Shown piece by piece: positions 46,290-56,985 of a stretch of DNA of 64,000 nt (the first letter of the stretch is position 1; every line of letters begins with the position of its first letter). The translations under genes were made by a program, and so were the position numbers. Below the pieces are notes generated by a model that was given only the letters and a program-made list of their open reading frames with translations, searched no databases and was not told the origin of the DNA. Source of the stretch: Camarhynchus parvulus (lineage: Eukaryota > Chordata > Aves > Passeriformes > Thraupidae); the NCBI RefSeq assembly GCF_901933205.1, contig NC_044571.1, positions 69,565,689 to 69,629,688 on the forward strand, in the 5' to 3' direction.

Positions 46290-46465
46290 GCCGCAGGGCA
46301 CGTGACCGCGCGGGTGGGCGGGGCGGCGGCGGCGCGTGCTCGGTGGGCGGGCGCGCGCGGGCCCGGGGGTCCGGGCTCGGTGCCTGAGGAGCTCTGGGGG
46401 CGCGGTGGGCCCCGAGCGGCGCAGGCGGAGCCCTTCGTGTGGCTGTGTGCCGGGAGCCCCCGCAC
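46146..46465 (-). promoter_or_regulatory. GTF3A: GTF3A promoter CpG island
   Basis: CpG-dense DNA spans about 45800-46465, with a GC box GGGCGGGGCGG at 46316-46326 and an E-box CACGTG at 46299-46304, only 10 bp before the ATG. The island ends abruptly at a CR1 copy starting near 46466. The transcription start is not fixed by sequence. Confidence 0.75.
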
Positions 46466-47222
46466 AGAGTCACAGAATGCCCTGAGGTGGAAGGGACTGG
46501 CAAGCATCATCGAGTCCAGCTCCGGACCCTGCACAACACCATCTCCAAGGTGTGCAGCACCATGGGCCTGAGAGCGTCATCCAAATGCTCCTTGAGCTCT
46601 GTCAGGCTGATGCTGTGACCGCTTCCCTGGGGAGCTGTTCCAGTGCCCAACCACCCTCTGGGTGGAGAACCTATTTCTAATAACCAACATAAACCTCCCC
46701 TGACACAACTTCAGATCATTCCCTCTGGTTCTGTCGCTGGTACCACAGAGCAGAGATCAGTGCCTGCCTCTCTCTTCCCCTCATGAGGAAGCTGTATCTG
46801 CAATGAGATCTCCCCACAGTCTCCTCCAAGCTGAGCAGACCGATGGCTGAAGAGCAGCTCCTCACACAGCTTTTCCATACCCTTCACCATCCTTGGTGAC
46901 CTCCTTTGGATGTTCTCTAATAGTTTAATGTCTTTCTTATATTGTGGCGCCCAGAACTGCCCCCAGCCCTGGAGGTGAGGCTGCTCCAGAGCAGAGCAGA
47001 GCAGGACAATCTCCTCCCTTGCCTGGCTGCCAATGCTGTGCCTGATGCCCCCCAGGACACGGGTGGCTCTCCTGGCTGCCAGGGCACTGCTGACTCATGT
47101 TCAACTTGGCATTGACCAGGACCCCCAGTCCTGTTCCATGGCGCTGCTTTCCAGCGCCTCATTCCCCAGACTGTATGAGCGCCCAGGGTTGCCCTGTCCC
47201 AGGTGCAGAATCCAGCACATGG
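46466..47222 (-). mobile_element. Long CR1 LINE 3' fragment abutting the GTF3A promoter
   Basis: Left to right it is the reverse complement of CR1: TCACAGAATGCCCTGAGG, TGGAAGGGACTGGCAAGCATC, AGCTGTTCCAGTGCCC, GTGACCTCCTTTGGATG and TTGACCAGGACCCCCAG. The 3' end lies about 177 bp upstream of the GTF3A ATG. About 757 bp, among the longest CR1 copies in the window, with no intact ORF. Confidence 0.9.
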
Positions 47223-47675
47223 CAGAAGAGATTCAGCCACACAGAGATTCACACGTCTTAATTCTGTGTTTGTTGCCACACATAACAACCCTCCTGCAGT
47301 TTTAGGGACATAAGGGCTCTGCTGCATCCCTGAAAAGCATTTCACAGCTTTTGCAAAAAGCAAAAGTCCTGGAACAAAGGCTCTGTGAGCAGGTTTGGAT
47401 TGGCTCCCTGCCTTGCCTGAGGTTGAGTCTGCATACAGCTGGTCAGCCTCTGGTCCAGACCAGGGGAATCTCATGGCCTCTGACATCAGCCTCTGCTGCA
47501 TACTGCTTACCACCTGCCCCAAAATTCCGATGTTTTCAGCCTGGGTTTTTTGGGATCCTGTGGCAGATGACCTTCACCCTGGCCTGTATCCCCAGGCCAC
47601 CTGAGGGCACAGCTAGAGGAAGAGGACATGAGGCTAAGGTGAGCTGTGATATCTTGCCTAGCAAATTCCTGGTAC
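47223..47675. other. Intergenic stretch between two CR1 copies
   Basis: No gene or named repeat was recognised. The open frames here have no family resemblance. Confidence 0.5.
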
Positions 47676-48085
47676 AGACTTGGAGCTGAGGGAGCTGGGG
47701 TTGTTTAGTTTGGGGAAAAAGAGGCTCAGGGGGGAGCTTATTATAGCTTTCTACAACTGCCTGGATGGAGTTTGTAGCCAGGTAGGGGTAGGCCTCTCTC
47801 TTCTCCCAGGTAACAAGTGACAGGACTGGAGGAAATGGCCTCAAGTTGTGCCATGTGGGAAATTAGATTGTATATTAGGAAAAAAATTTCAGGAAAGGGT
47901 TGTCAGCATTGGAACAGGTTGCCCAAGGAGATAGATGGTTGAGTCCCCATCCCTGAAGGTATTTAAAAGATGTGCAGATGTGGTACTTGGGGACATGGTT
48001 TAAGGGTAGACTTGGCAGTGCCGGATTACTGGTTGGACTCAATGATCTTAAAGGTCTTTTACAACCTAAATAATTCTATGAACAC
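47676..48085 (+). mobile_element. CR1 LINE 3' fragment
   Basis: A well-preserved CR1 3' segment: CTGGGGTTGTTTAGTTTGG, CTTCTCCCAGGTAACAAGTG, GGAAATGGCCTCAAGTTG, GGTTGCCCAAGGAGA, ACTCAATGATCTTAAAGGTC and AATTCTATGA. It faces away from GTF3A. Confidence 0.95.
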
Positions 48086-51000
48086 ATCATCTGCCCTGTT
48101 TTGCTGTATTTGAGTTGTCACACGAGCTTATTTTAGGTGACATCCTCCATCTGCTGCAATTCTCCCCACAGAGTGAGTGTGAGGAACAGGGTAAGAAAGC
48201 TGGAATATGACTGTGACAAGGGAACCGTCCTGTGGAGAAAAAATTCCCAATCCTTCTTCCTTGTTTGTGTCCTCAGAGCTGTAAAGCCTGAGCAGATGGC
48301 GGTGCTTGGAGCAGGCTGGTGAACTGGGGGAGGAAAGACAGGGGGAATAAGAGTCAGGAATCTAGTGTATGGGGACTGGAGGAGGGAAGGGATGCATGAA
48401 GTCAGGTGGCAGGAGTGCCAAAGGATGGGGAAACTAATGGCTGCACATTGCAGGGAGGGAAGATGCTGGGCAGAGGGAGGAGTTCATGCCAGCCCGGAGC
48501 AGATCTCCATGGCCCCGGGGGATGTCTCTTATCTCGCTCATCTGTAGCAGGATTAAGAGGAGAGCTGAATCAGTCAAACCATCAAGAAGCAATGGCAAGA
48601 AATCAGCTTCTTTTCAGCGGGGAAGTCAGTCTGAAAAGATCTCAGCTTCTAACACATACTGATCAAAATACATGAAAGAAAATGTTGCTGTGGTTTTGCT
48701 TGTTCGGGGTTTTTTTTTGGTTTTTTTGGTCTGGGAATTGCAATAAAAAACCAACCAGAAAGTTAGAAAAGAAGTTATTAATGTTCCTTTTTTGAGAACA
48801 TTTTTTTTCCTTTCCTGTGAAAACATGATTTTGCCTCAGGCCGCTCTAAAACAGGTGAGGAAATAGCATGCAAGGCAGAAAACTTCTGAAATCTTGTTAT
48901 TGGCTATACAGAGAACAAACATTCTTCACACTGGATTTTGTGCTATGCAATGCCAGTTTGAGATTTTAGCAGAGTCCTCTGGGAACTTTAATCCAGTTTT
49001 GGAAATATATAGATGGTGGGCGACTCAAGGCCAGAGGGCTTCTCGTTGTGTTGTATTTTTGATGTCTTCTGACTTGACTGTGAGAGGGAGGATTTTGAAG
49101 AGTCCTCTAGGAGAGCTAGAGCTAGAAAGAGAGTGGGTTGCCTTTCAGATTTGTTGTTATAATTTTCCACTGTAGGAGGTGAAAGGTAAACCTGCTAAGA
49201 GGTAGACATATGCAATGGAGAAAAATTAAATCTGAAGATAAACATTTCCAGAGCAAGGTCCACACTGCAGCTGATAAATTTTAATAATCTGTAAACTGAA
49301 AGGGAGCAAAAACTCAGAAAAATGAGGCAGTTCATTCCCTTAAGAAAAAACCAGCACAGAACTCCTTCCCACACGTGTAAAACCGCCACAGGATAGTAAA
49401 TCCCTTGAACTCTGATTGAAATTATTTCTTTAAGCTACGAGGATGTACTCAGAATTAAGTATCAATCAGGGAAAGACTTCACACAGTGCTGTGAATACTC
49501 ATATCCCTCTGAAGAACTGCTGAGTGAATGGGCCACGTGTCATTTTCTAACAAAGGCTGTTTCATTTTCCCATCCCACCATTCTGCTATAAGTAGTGATA
49601 TTTACCTCATCTCCAAGGTAAGTTGCTTCTCTTTGTGCAGCACAGTTGAAGTCAAAAGAAGTTGAAGTCTTATGTTTATGAGCATTACACAGAACTTATT
49701 TGAATGTATATTAAAATGAAGATAAATATGTTTAAATGTGCATCCAGAGTAGCTCTGTGATTGCAGAAATTATTCTCCTGCATGAAAAACTTTGGAAATG
49801 GAAAGATTACTTTTTTCTCTAGACTTGTTGCAAGTTGAATATTGTTTGCTTGAGGCACCATATCTAGAGGTCTCTTGGCATGGTCCAGTGGCAGTGGGAT
49901 GCAGAGAGACTGTGATTTAAGAATTACACTAACTACTATTTATGTGTTCTGAGCTGGTCCCAATAAGTTTTGTGGCCCTGACTGCATTGGTGGTTCAACA
50001 ATCCTGCAATAAGACCAGACACATGTCTAAAAAATAAAAGGCCTTTCTACTTTCCAGAGTAAGGGGGGAAATTGTGATGAAGTTAGCAAGAGTTGTCAGG
50101 AAACTTCCTGCAGTTTTTGGAGAAGTCCCTCAGTTATGCATGGTGAACTGTCATGTGTAAGGTAGGACAGAAGTAAAACATAGCAAAGAAATAATTTTAG
50201 CTTTTTTATAGAGGTGAATCTACAAATGTGGATGAAAAAAGCAGGAGTTGGAAAAAGGGTCCTGGTGGATCAGCCCAGGCACACTGGAAGTACTTCCTTT
50301 GTCTACTGTATTACTACCATAATCTTTTCTGCCAGTTTCCCCTGCTCTAGTCTACCTGCAAGGTTGCATGGGCTCCAACTCTCTTCTCCCCCTCACAACA
50401 ATAATTTTATTTTTTCCTTCATCAAGTGTGGGCTTGGTCTTCCTTTTTTCCTAGATCACAAGCCTGCCACACAGCCAAGGGAGTGTAGAATGAGGTACAT
50501 GTGATTTATACAACCTGGATGCCAGAGGTGGACTGCAGTCAGGATAATGTTTTCTTCATGTCTCTGTTTACTGAATTATAGCTGCCTTGTAATGGTGCCA
50601 GTGTCCTCAGGAGCCCTTTCTAGGGATTTCTGGGAATCACAAAAACATGTTAGGAAGAGGATGGAGTTAATCAGTTGGGCTTTCCTGCTGCTATATTCAG
50701 CCCAGCAAGCCGCCTCTGACAGATGTTTCTGCTTTTAGGCCACAAGGAATGTTATTGACTGGCTTTCCCTGTGTTCAAGAAGCATGTAAAGCTATCAAAG
50801 GCTTGTTTTCCATAAGAGCATTTTCTTGTCAGGTGATGTTTTTCTATCTCAGGCACAGTGAATTTTAATGAATTTCTCAATAGACTGATTCCCTGAAGAG
50901 AAGAAACAGAGGAAATCTGCATTAGTTGATTTTTCCTCCTGTCTCTGGGAAGCATGGGATGTAAGCAATGGTGAAGTTGCACAGCAGAGCTGTGGGGAGC

Positions 51001-51529
51001 AACACACAGAGCCCTCTGCTGCCCATCAACCCTCCTGTTGACTATCCTGACCCACTTAGTTTGAATAAAATTTTCTGTGTGTCATACAAAGCAAATTAGA
51101 GCCAAGTCCCAGGTGTTCCTTACACTGTTTGAGGCCAGTCAGTTCATAGTGCTGCCTGGATCCTGGATCTCTACCAATCTCCTCTGACTTTCATGAAAAG
51201 AAGGGAAAAACCTGACTCCCTAATCTCATTCCCCATGAGCTCTTTCTGGGTGGAAAGGGGGAAAAAAAGGACTTGGGCACAACCCCTCCACGGGCTGTGA
51301 GATAATGGAGGGTCCCTCTTCTGGAAAACACCTCTTTTCACCCCATTCCTGCATTCACCCTGGAGGATTTGTTTACCCATACGTTTAGCTCACCCAGCCA
51401 TTGGACAGGATAAGAAAAGACCAGGTTAAAACAGAATGGCCCCAGTTCTCTTTTTCACCATGGTAGTCCCCTGAAGTGAGTAGAGATACTCCTCAGTTCC
51501 CTAGCTCAGCTCTGGGAAGTAGCTGCCTG
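48086..51529. other. Intergenic stretch, no gene recognised
   Basis: Unique-looking sequence with short T-runs near 48711-48728. No exon, RNA gene or named repeat was recognised. RASL11A, the expected next gene on this side from mammalian order, shows no GTPase motif here. Confidence 0.5.
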
Positions 51530-51822
51530 CTGGAAGGACGTTGGGCCTAGCAGTAGGACAGAAGGCAATGGGCAGAAACTGATGCACAGCAAGTTCAGAT
51601 GAACATGAGGAAGAACTTCTTTACTGTGCAGTGATTGCACACTGGAACAGAATGCCCAGGGAGGTTATGGAGTCTCCTTCAATGAAGATAATCAAGAAGG
51701 GTCTGGATGCAATCCTGTGCCATGTGCCCTGGGATCGCCCTACTTGAGCGGGGAGTTTGGTCCAGATCACCCCCTGTGGTCCCTTCCAGCCTGACCCATT
51801 CAACGATTCTGTGATTGACGGG
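51530..51822 (+). mobile_element. CR1 LINE 3' fragment
   Basis: It reads GGGCAGAAACTGATGCACAG, GAGGAAGAACTTCTTTACTG, CACTGGAACAGAATGCCCAG, GGTCCCTTCCAGCCTGACCC, ATTCAACGATTCTGTGATTG. Canonical CR1 3' end, non-coding. Confidence 0.92.
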
Positions 51823-53800
51823 GTTATACTGACAGCACGGGCAGTTTTCAGAAGGGACATAACACCCAGCATTATGTCTGCTCTCAAATGGTGCCTTTCC
51901 TAATAGGCCACAACTATTTGTGTACACAGCACTGGCCTCTCAAGGCATCCCATGATGTGTGTCAATAAGGGCTGCAGTTATCCATCTGACCAAAACTGCA
52001 GGTGCAAAATCATGCCTGCAGCTATCTGAGGCCATAAAAGCAGGGCATCCTCTGAAGCTGCCACTCAGTAGCTCAGTGAGCCCTTCCTCTCCCAGCCAAG
52101 CCCCATGGGATGCTTCTCTGGCATGTGGTCTATTCCCTCGGACGCAGGAGAAACACAGTCGTACCCTTCCTTTCCTGGCAGCAGTGTCTAGGAGGATTGG
52201 TTTCTTTTGTGGACCATAACTATTACAATTGCTGCTTCATCAGACAGAATTATTAGTCTGTCAGTAATGTGTTAGACAGCAACACTAGTCTCAAATGCCT
52301 GTTAATTATCTAAATAAGGAAATTTGCTTCCTTTCCCACTGTAGTCACTCATGTCCTGCATCATTTGTGCAGCTGAAGCTGCGATCCTTCAAATACCCTT
52401 GCAAATAGTGGTTATTACAAGGGTTGTGCCCTCAAAGCACAGAGGCTGCTGATATGAGGGAGAGATGCTGGCCTAGTTCCTCAGGGCCTGATCCAAATCC
52501 TTTTGAAATTGGTAGAAAAATGCTCGCAGTCTTTCATGGCTTTGGATTATATCATCAGATAGTAACTTTTTCCAGGCAGGAATTTTGTTTCAAACATCAC
52601 TTGAATACACTTGAGAGATTTGGCAGTTGATAAAATACTCAGCCTTGAGCCAATACAGGCAGTGAAAGCCCTGAATATATTGGTGGTTTTTGCAACATAG
52701 TAGTATTTTTTCCTGGGGAAAGCAACAATCTGATCTGCTTGCTTGTCCAGAGGGAGACCTGAAATGCTCTAAGTAGATTTTCAGTTACCCTATACATCCA
52801 AAACACAAAAATGTGGTTGTCAATGTAAGGGTTTGGGGCAGCAGATGTCCACAGGGCTTTAGTGCATGTCCTCTGCCTACTGCACAGTCAGAGTTCAGTG
52901 TCCCCTCATTTAAATGCCAACACTCTGCTCCAACAGGCAGAACTGGCTGCCTGCTCCACCTCGCAGAAGCCAAAATCTCAGAAGAGTGTTGTACCACCAT
53001 CATGAGTAAAAAATGAGATGGCTCCCTGCAGGTCTCTGTCTCCCATCGCCTCCATCTCCCCAGACCTTCCTCCAGGCTGCTGTGTGTGGGCTGTGGCAGT
53101 GAGCTCCCTGTTCTTGAACAAGAGCACCTTCAGAAGGTAAATTTGTGCCTTGAAGCCACAGCTCCCAAGAAGATACAGCCCAGAAGCAGGTCAGGGGCTG
53201 TGTGGGACGGGATGGCTGTTGCTGACATGGAGGCAGCAATCCATGGGCAGGGGCCAGGTGACCCCAGGGGTGGCTGGTGGTGCACAAGGTACCTGGAAAT
53301 CCTCATCCCACCAGTTTGCATCATCTCAGGAGTGTGCTGGGAAGACAGCTCCTCTTTGTCTCCCACCCTAACACTTCAATAATGAAGGATTGAAGAAGAG
53401 AAGTTCCTGTCCCTCCACCAGCCTGCACCTGAATTAAATGCCCAGCAGCTTCTTAAATACCTCCCTTTTTGGTTTAAATCTGCACAGTATAGCTGCTGGA
53501 GGACTCTGAGATGAGGAAATTACAGAACTTCTGCACAAGGGTACCATTTCATACAAATCTCAAAGTTTTCTTGCAACAGTATTCGTTTTACTTAGGGAAG
53601 TTACCAAGGTCCTAATGAAACCCATCATCAAAGCCCAGGTGAGTTTTTCCTCCTCCCAGAGATTTCCCGTCCCAGATGTGGCTGATGACTCTGCAAGCGC
53701 ACAGCTGTAGGGCTGCAGATCTGAGGCTGTAAAACGAGAGCCCTGTGCGTTTAGTGAAAGGAGACAGGGCCATCTAGTGACAAGAGAAACTTGCGTTCTT

Positions 53801-53859
53801 AATTCCGTTCATTCCGTTCTTCATTCCGTCCATTCCGTTCTTCATTCCGTCCTTCCTTT
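53801..53859. repeat. Short tandem repeat of ATTCCGT units
   Basis: ATTCCGTTC, ATTCCGTTCTTC and ATTCCGTCC units alternate, giving a period of about 21 bp repeated roughly twice plus partial copies. Each unit keeps a CpG, unusual in CpG-poor intergenic DNA. Confidence 0.8.
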
Positions 53860-54237
53860 CAGAAGCCCACGAAAACCTGTTCTGGCCACCAAGACCGGCA
53901 CGGGCAGCCCCTCGACCAGGGGTGTGCATGGCTGAGCCTCACGAGGTTCACGCTGCTGGAGCTTTGCAGGGTCCTCAGCAAAGCTTTTGCGAGCAGAGAT
54001 GGCAGCACCAAGCAGAAAGGCTGCTTGGATCTCTGACAAGGTTTGGGTTTGGGAAGAGCCCGTGGTGCCTCAGAGGCAGCGCGAGGGGCCAGGCGCACAC
54101 AGAGCTTGACCCGGGATCGACCGTGGGAAATAGGGCTCTTGTGTTTGTTGGGAGATGGTTTCCCCAAGATTTTTATTTTTTTTTTAACTGCTGTAGGCAA
54201 ACAACGTAAAATTCAGGACAGGGAAGATATTTCTTAG

Positions 54238-54315
54238 GAAAAAACAAATAAAGCAAAACAAAAACAAAACAAAACAAACAAAAGAAAAACCAAAATAAAA
54301 ATAAAAGAAAAAACC
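54238..54315. repeat. A/C-rich low-complexity run
   Basis: The stretch is made of AAAAC, AAAC and AAAT units interspersed with G (CAAAACAAAAACAAAACAAA near 54254). It could be a decayed poly(A) tail or simple repeat. Confidence 0.8.
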
Positions 54316-54643
54316 ACTTTGTTTCAAAATATGCATGAATTTTATTTCTTAAAAATAATTAAGAGATTCTAGAAATTATGGAAATTGTGTCCTTTTAAAG
54401 TAAGAAAGTACTTGTGCATGGCATTCCCTCTGACCTAAACAAGTCTTCCATAATATCATTAACATACTGAAAAAAATTTATTTCTTGTCAAAGGAAGCAG
54501 GGTTTTTTTCTTATTCATTTTACTTTTCTCTTTGTCTAGCACGTTCCTCCTTTCCTCTGAAGAATTCACACTACTCATCTTGTTATTAGTTTAGCTAATT
54601 ACATTACTGCGCTTCCCAGCAAATTAAGATCTAAAGCCTGCCG

Positions 54644-54656
54644 GTTTACAGTAAAC
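54644..54656. promoter_or_regulatory. Forkhead-type inverted repeat
   Basis: GTTTACAGTAAAC is a perfect palindrome around one central base, with GTAAAC half-sites on both strands matching the forkhead core. TAGCTAATTAC lies about 50 bp upstream. Binding is inferred from motif only. Confidence 0.3.
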
Positions 54657-56856
54657 TGCACAAAGAAAGGGATAATGAGGTTACTTTGCAGGTTTTGTTC
54701 CTTGGGTAATTTCCATACAGTTAGTTTATAAAGTGGGAGATAAGGTAGCTGCCATAGCTTTTATGTTACTCTTCCCAAGCATAGTCCAGGTCTCCCAGCA
54801 CTTCTGGGAAGGAAGGGATTCTCCTGCTGGAGACACTGTGGTGAGGCCATTTTCCCCAGGGCAGAGAGAGAGACACCGTAAGTGTGCTGAAAGCAGAGCC
54901 AAAACAGGGATCATTTGTATGCCTTAGGCTGTATCCATGCTGCTTCAGGGATGGATCCCTGAGCAAAGTGGTTCTGTTCCAACCACAAAGCCCTCAAGCC
55001 CAGGTCTTCTACTTACGCCATGAGATTTCCCCATGAACAAAATACAGGGTTGTCACCTTGTGCTGGAAGCAGAAACCACTTCCAAGCACCTGAAATGGAT
55101 GAGGGTGGATGGTAGCCCATCAGAGTGGTGCTTTCAGAGCACGAGGATGGACATACCTGTGGGAATGTGGCATGATGCTGTCTGAAGATGTGGGGCTGGG
55201 ACCACCATGCCAGGTCTGCACTGAACCAGCACCAAACCTGGCTTGGGGCAAGTAGGTTCGGAGGACAGACTAAGCTGTACCAAGCTCTGCTGGGAGAGGA
55301 AAGGACCTGAACTCCATTTTTGTGGGGAACTTCCAACTGCAAAGCTTGGTTTGACTCAGAATGGAAAGAAACCAAACATCGTCTGAACCACAAAACACCC
55401 CAAAGCAATCTGTTCAGGATCAATCTACTTGTTTGGATTATCCTCTGATTTCTGCTTTTCTTTTTAAAATAAAGGCCAAAATTTTGCTTTTGTTGTTCCC
55501 ACAGAAGGGTTACTTTCTATCAGATAACAGGTTTTGGACTTTTTCTACTCAGTGGTTTGTTCATACCTGCAGTCCCAGTCAGAAACTCAGCATTAACATT
55601 CTGGTTATTTCACACATCCTTAAGCTAAGGTGGCATTTGAGTGGATGTAATAAGACACCAGAGTGAAGGGCATGGAAGGAGAACAAGGACAATGCAGTCA
55701 TCAAAGAAAGAAAAATGCTTTTGTGTAGGCTTACAATTTAAACCAAGAATTCCCTAGAATTATTACCTGATTGTGGTCGATTTCTATCACAATTTGCTTT
55801 GATTGTTTTATGTGTTCCTCTTCCCAATCCTCTCAGCTCCCTATGGCCATTTGTGGGTGAAGAATTCACCCATGTTTTGTGCTTATTCATAAATCTGCAT
55901 ACTGAAGTCTGGGGCAGGAGGCTGTGCTACATGTTCATCCAGCCCTTGGCATCTCCCAGTAGGGATTCCAGTCTTTCACTGGGCTGTTACAAACACAGAA
56001 CAAGAGCCTCAGCAGTGCATGGTTCTCCCTTACCCTCTCATCTGAAGGTGTTACTCTGGTCATGGTTAATCAATTGTGAGCCTGGGAGTGACAAATCAGT
56101 TCAGTCAAGTCACTTTAACCACTTTAGAGCCAGGTCCAAAGACTGTAGCTGTCTCACAGTGCTGCCTGTGACACTTAGTCAGGCTCAACATTAAATTAAA
56201 AGGCCTAATTCTGAATGTATTGAAAGAGAAAGCTCTCTGTGAAGATGTAGTCCACCAGACCCCCCAGTTGCTGGAAGCTGGGCAAATATGTACTGTGCTT
56301 TCTGGAAAGGACTCTAAACAAAAGAGTTTTCTGTTGAAAAGTCTCCATATCTCCATCACAGTAAACAGAAAAATACAGAGCTCTTCTTCACTTCGTATCA
56401 AGCTGGCAAAACCAAATACTTTTCACTATTCTACCTCATATCTGTTAGTAAGTCTGTGACTGAAACTGCCTTGGATGATATGTCACCAACCAGATTTACT
56501 CATCAGGCTGTCTGGCTCTCTACTTTGGCCTCTATTTTCCCTGCCTGCCTAAAAGATGTTGCTGTGCTCCATAGCAAGCAGCTGCCATGCCTTTGATGGG
56601 TGTCTTAAATACATCATCTGCCTGAGGAAACTGCCTTTCCCTGCCTTTCCCTGCTGTAGCAGATTTTGGGGAGTAGAGGACTGAGTCAGTCAGCTCATGC
56701 TCTTGGGATAAGTCTTCTTACCTCATTAAGAGAACTAGCTCTCTTTGCAGATTTTAATTGTAATTAGCACATCTGGACCATAGTTTTCCTCTTATATCTC
56801 TCCTGTTGTCCATGCTGCCCCTCAGTCCTGCCTACTGTCTTTCCTTGTACCATCCC

Positions 56857-56985
56857 TTCAAGTGTTCAAGGCCAAGTTGGATGGGACTTTGAGTGACCTG
56901 ATCTTGTGGATGATGGGGGAGTTGAAACTGATGATTTTTAAGGTCTTTTCCAACCCAGGCCATCCTAAGGGTCTATGTTTCAATG
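56857..56985 (+). mobile_element. CR1 LINE 3' tail
   Basis: It shows AAGTGTTCAAGGCCAAGTTGG, trimmed at 56857-56879, then GATGATTTTTAAGGTC and TTTTCCAACCCAGGCC followed by a diverged terminal repeat. Confidence 0.8.

Larger units (their letters stand above)
51823..56856. other. Intergenic stretch with a short minisatellite and candidate regulatory block
   Basis: No gene is recognised. It holds the ATTCCGT minisatellite (53801-53859), a CpG-richer patch (about 53690-54120), an A/C-rich low-complexity run (54238-54315) and a forkhead-type palindrome in a homeodomain-motif block (54560-54670). Confidence 0.55.

Noticed and set aside
46290..46301. Extension of GTF3A to the upstream GTG
   Set aside because: The ATG at 46289 has a strong context and GTG is rarely used in vertebrates. 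The possibility is kept as a finding rather than a call.
45819..46571. 250-codon plus-strand open frame antisense to GTF3A exons 1-2
   Set aside because: It is a shadow of the GC-rich GTF3A promoter and exon 1 and runs into the CR1 copy.
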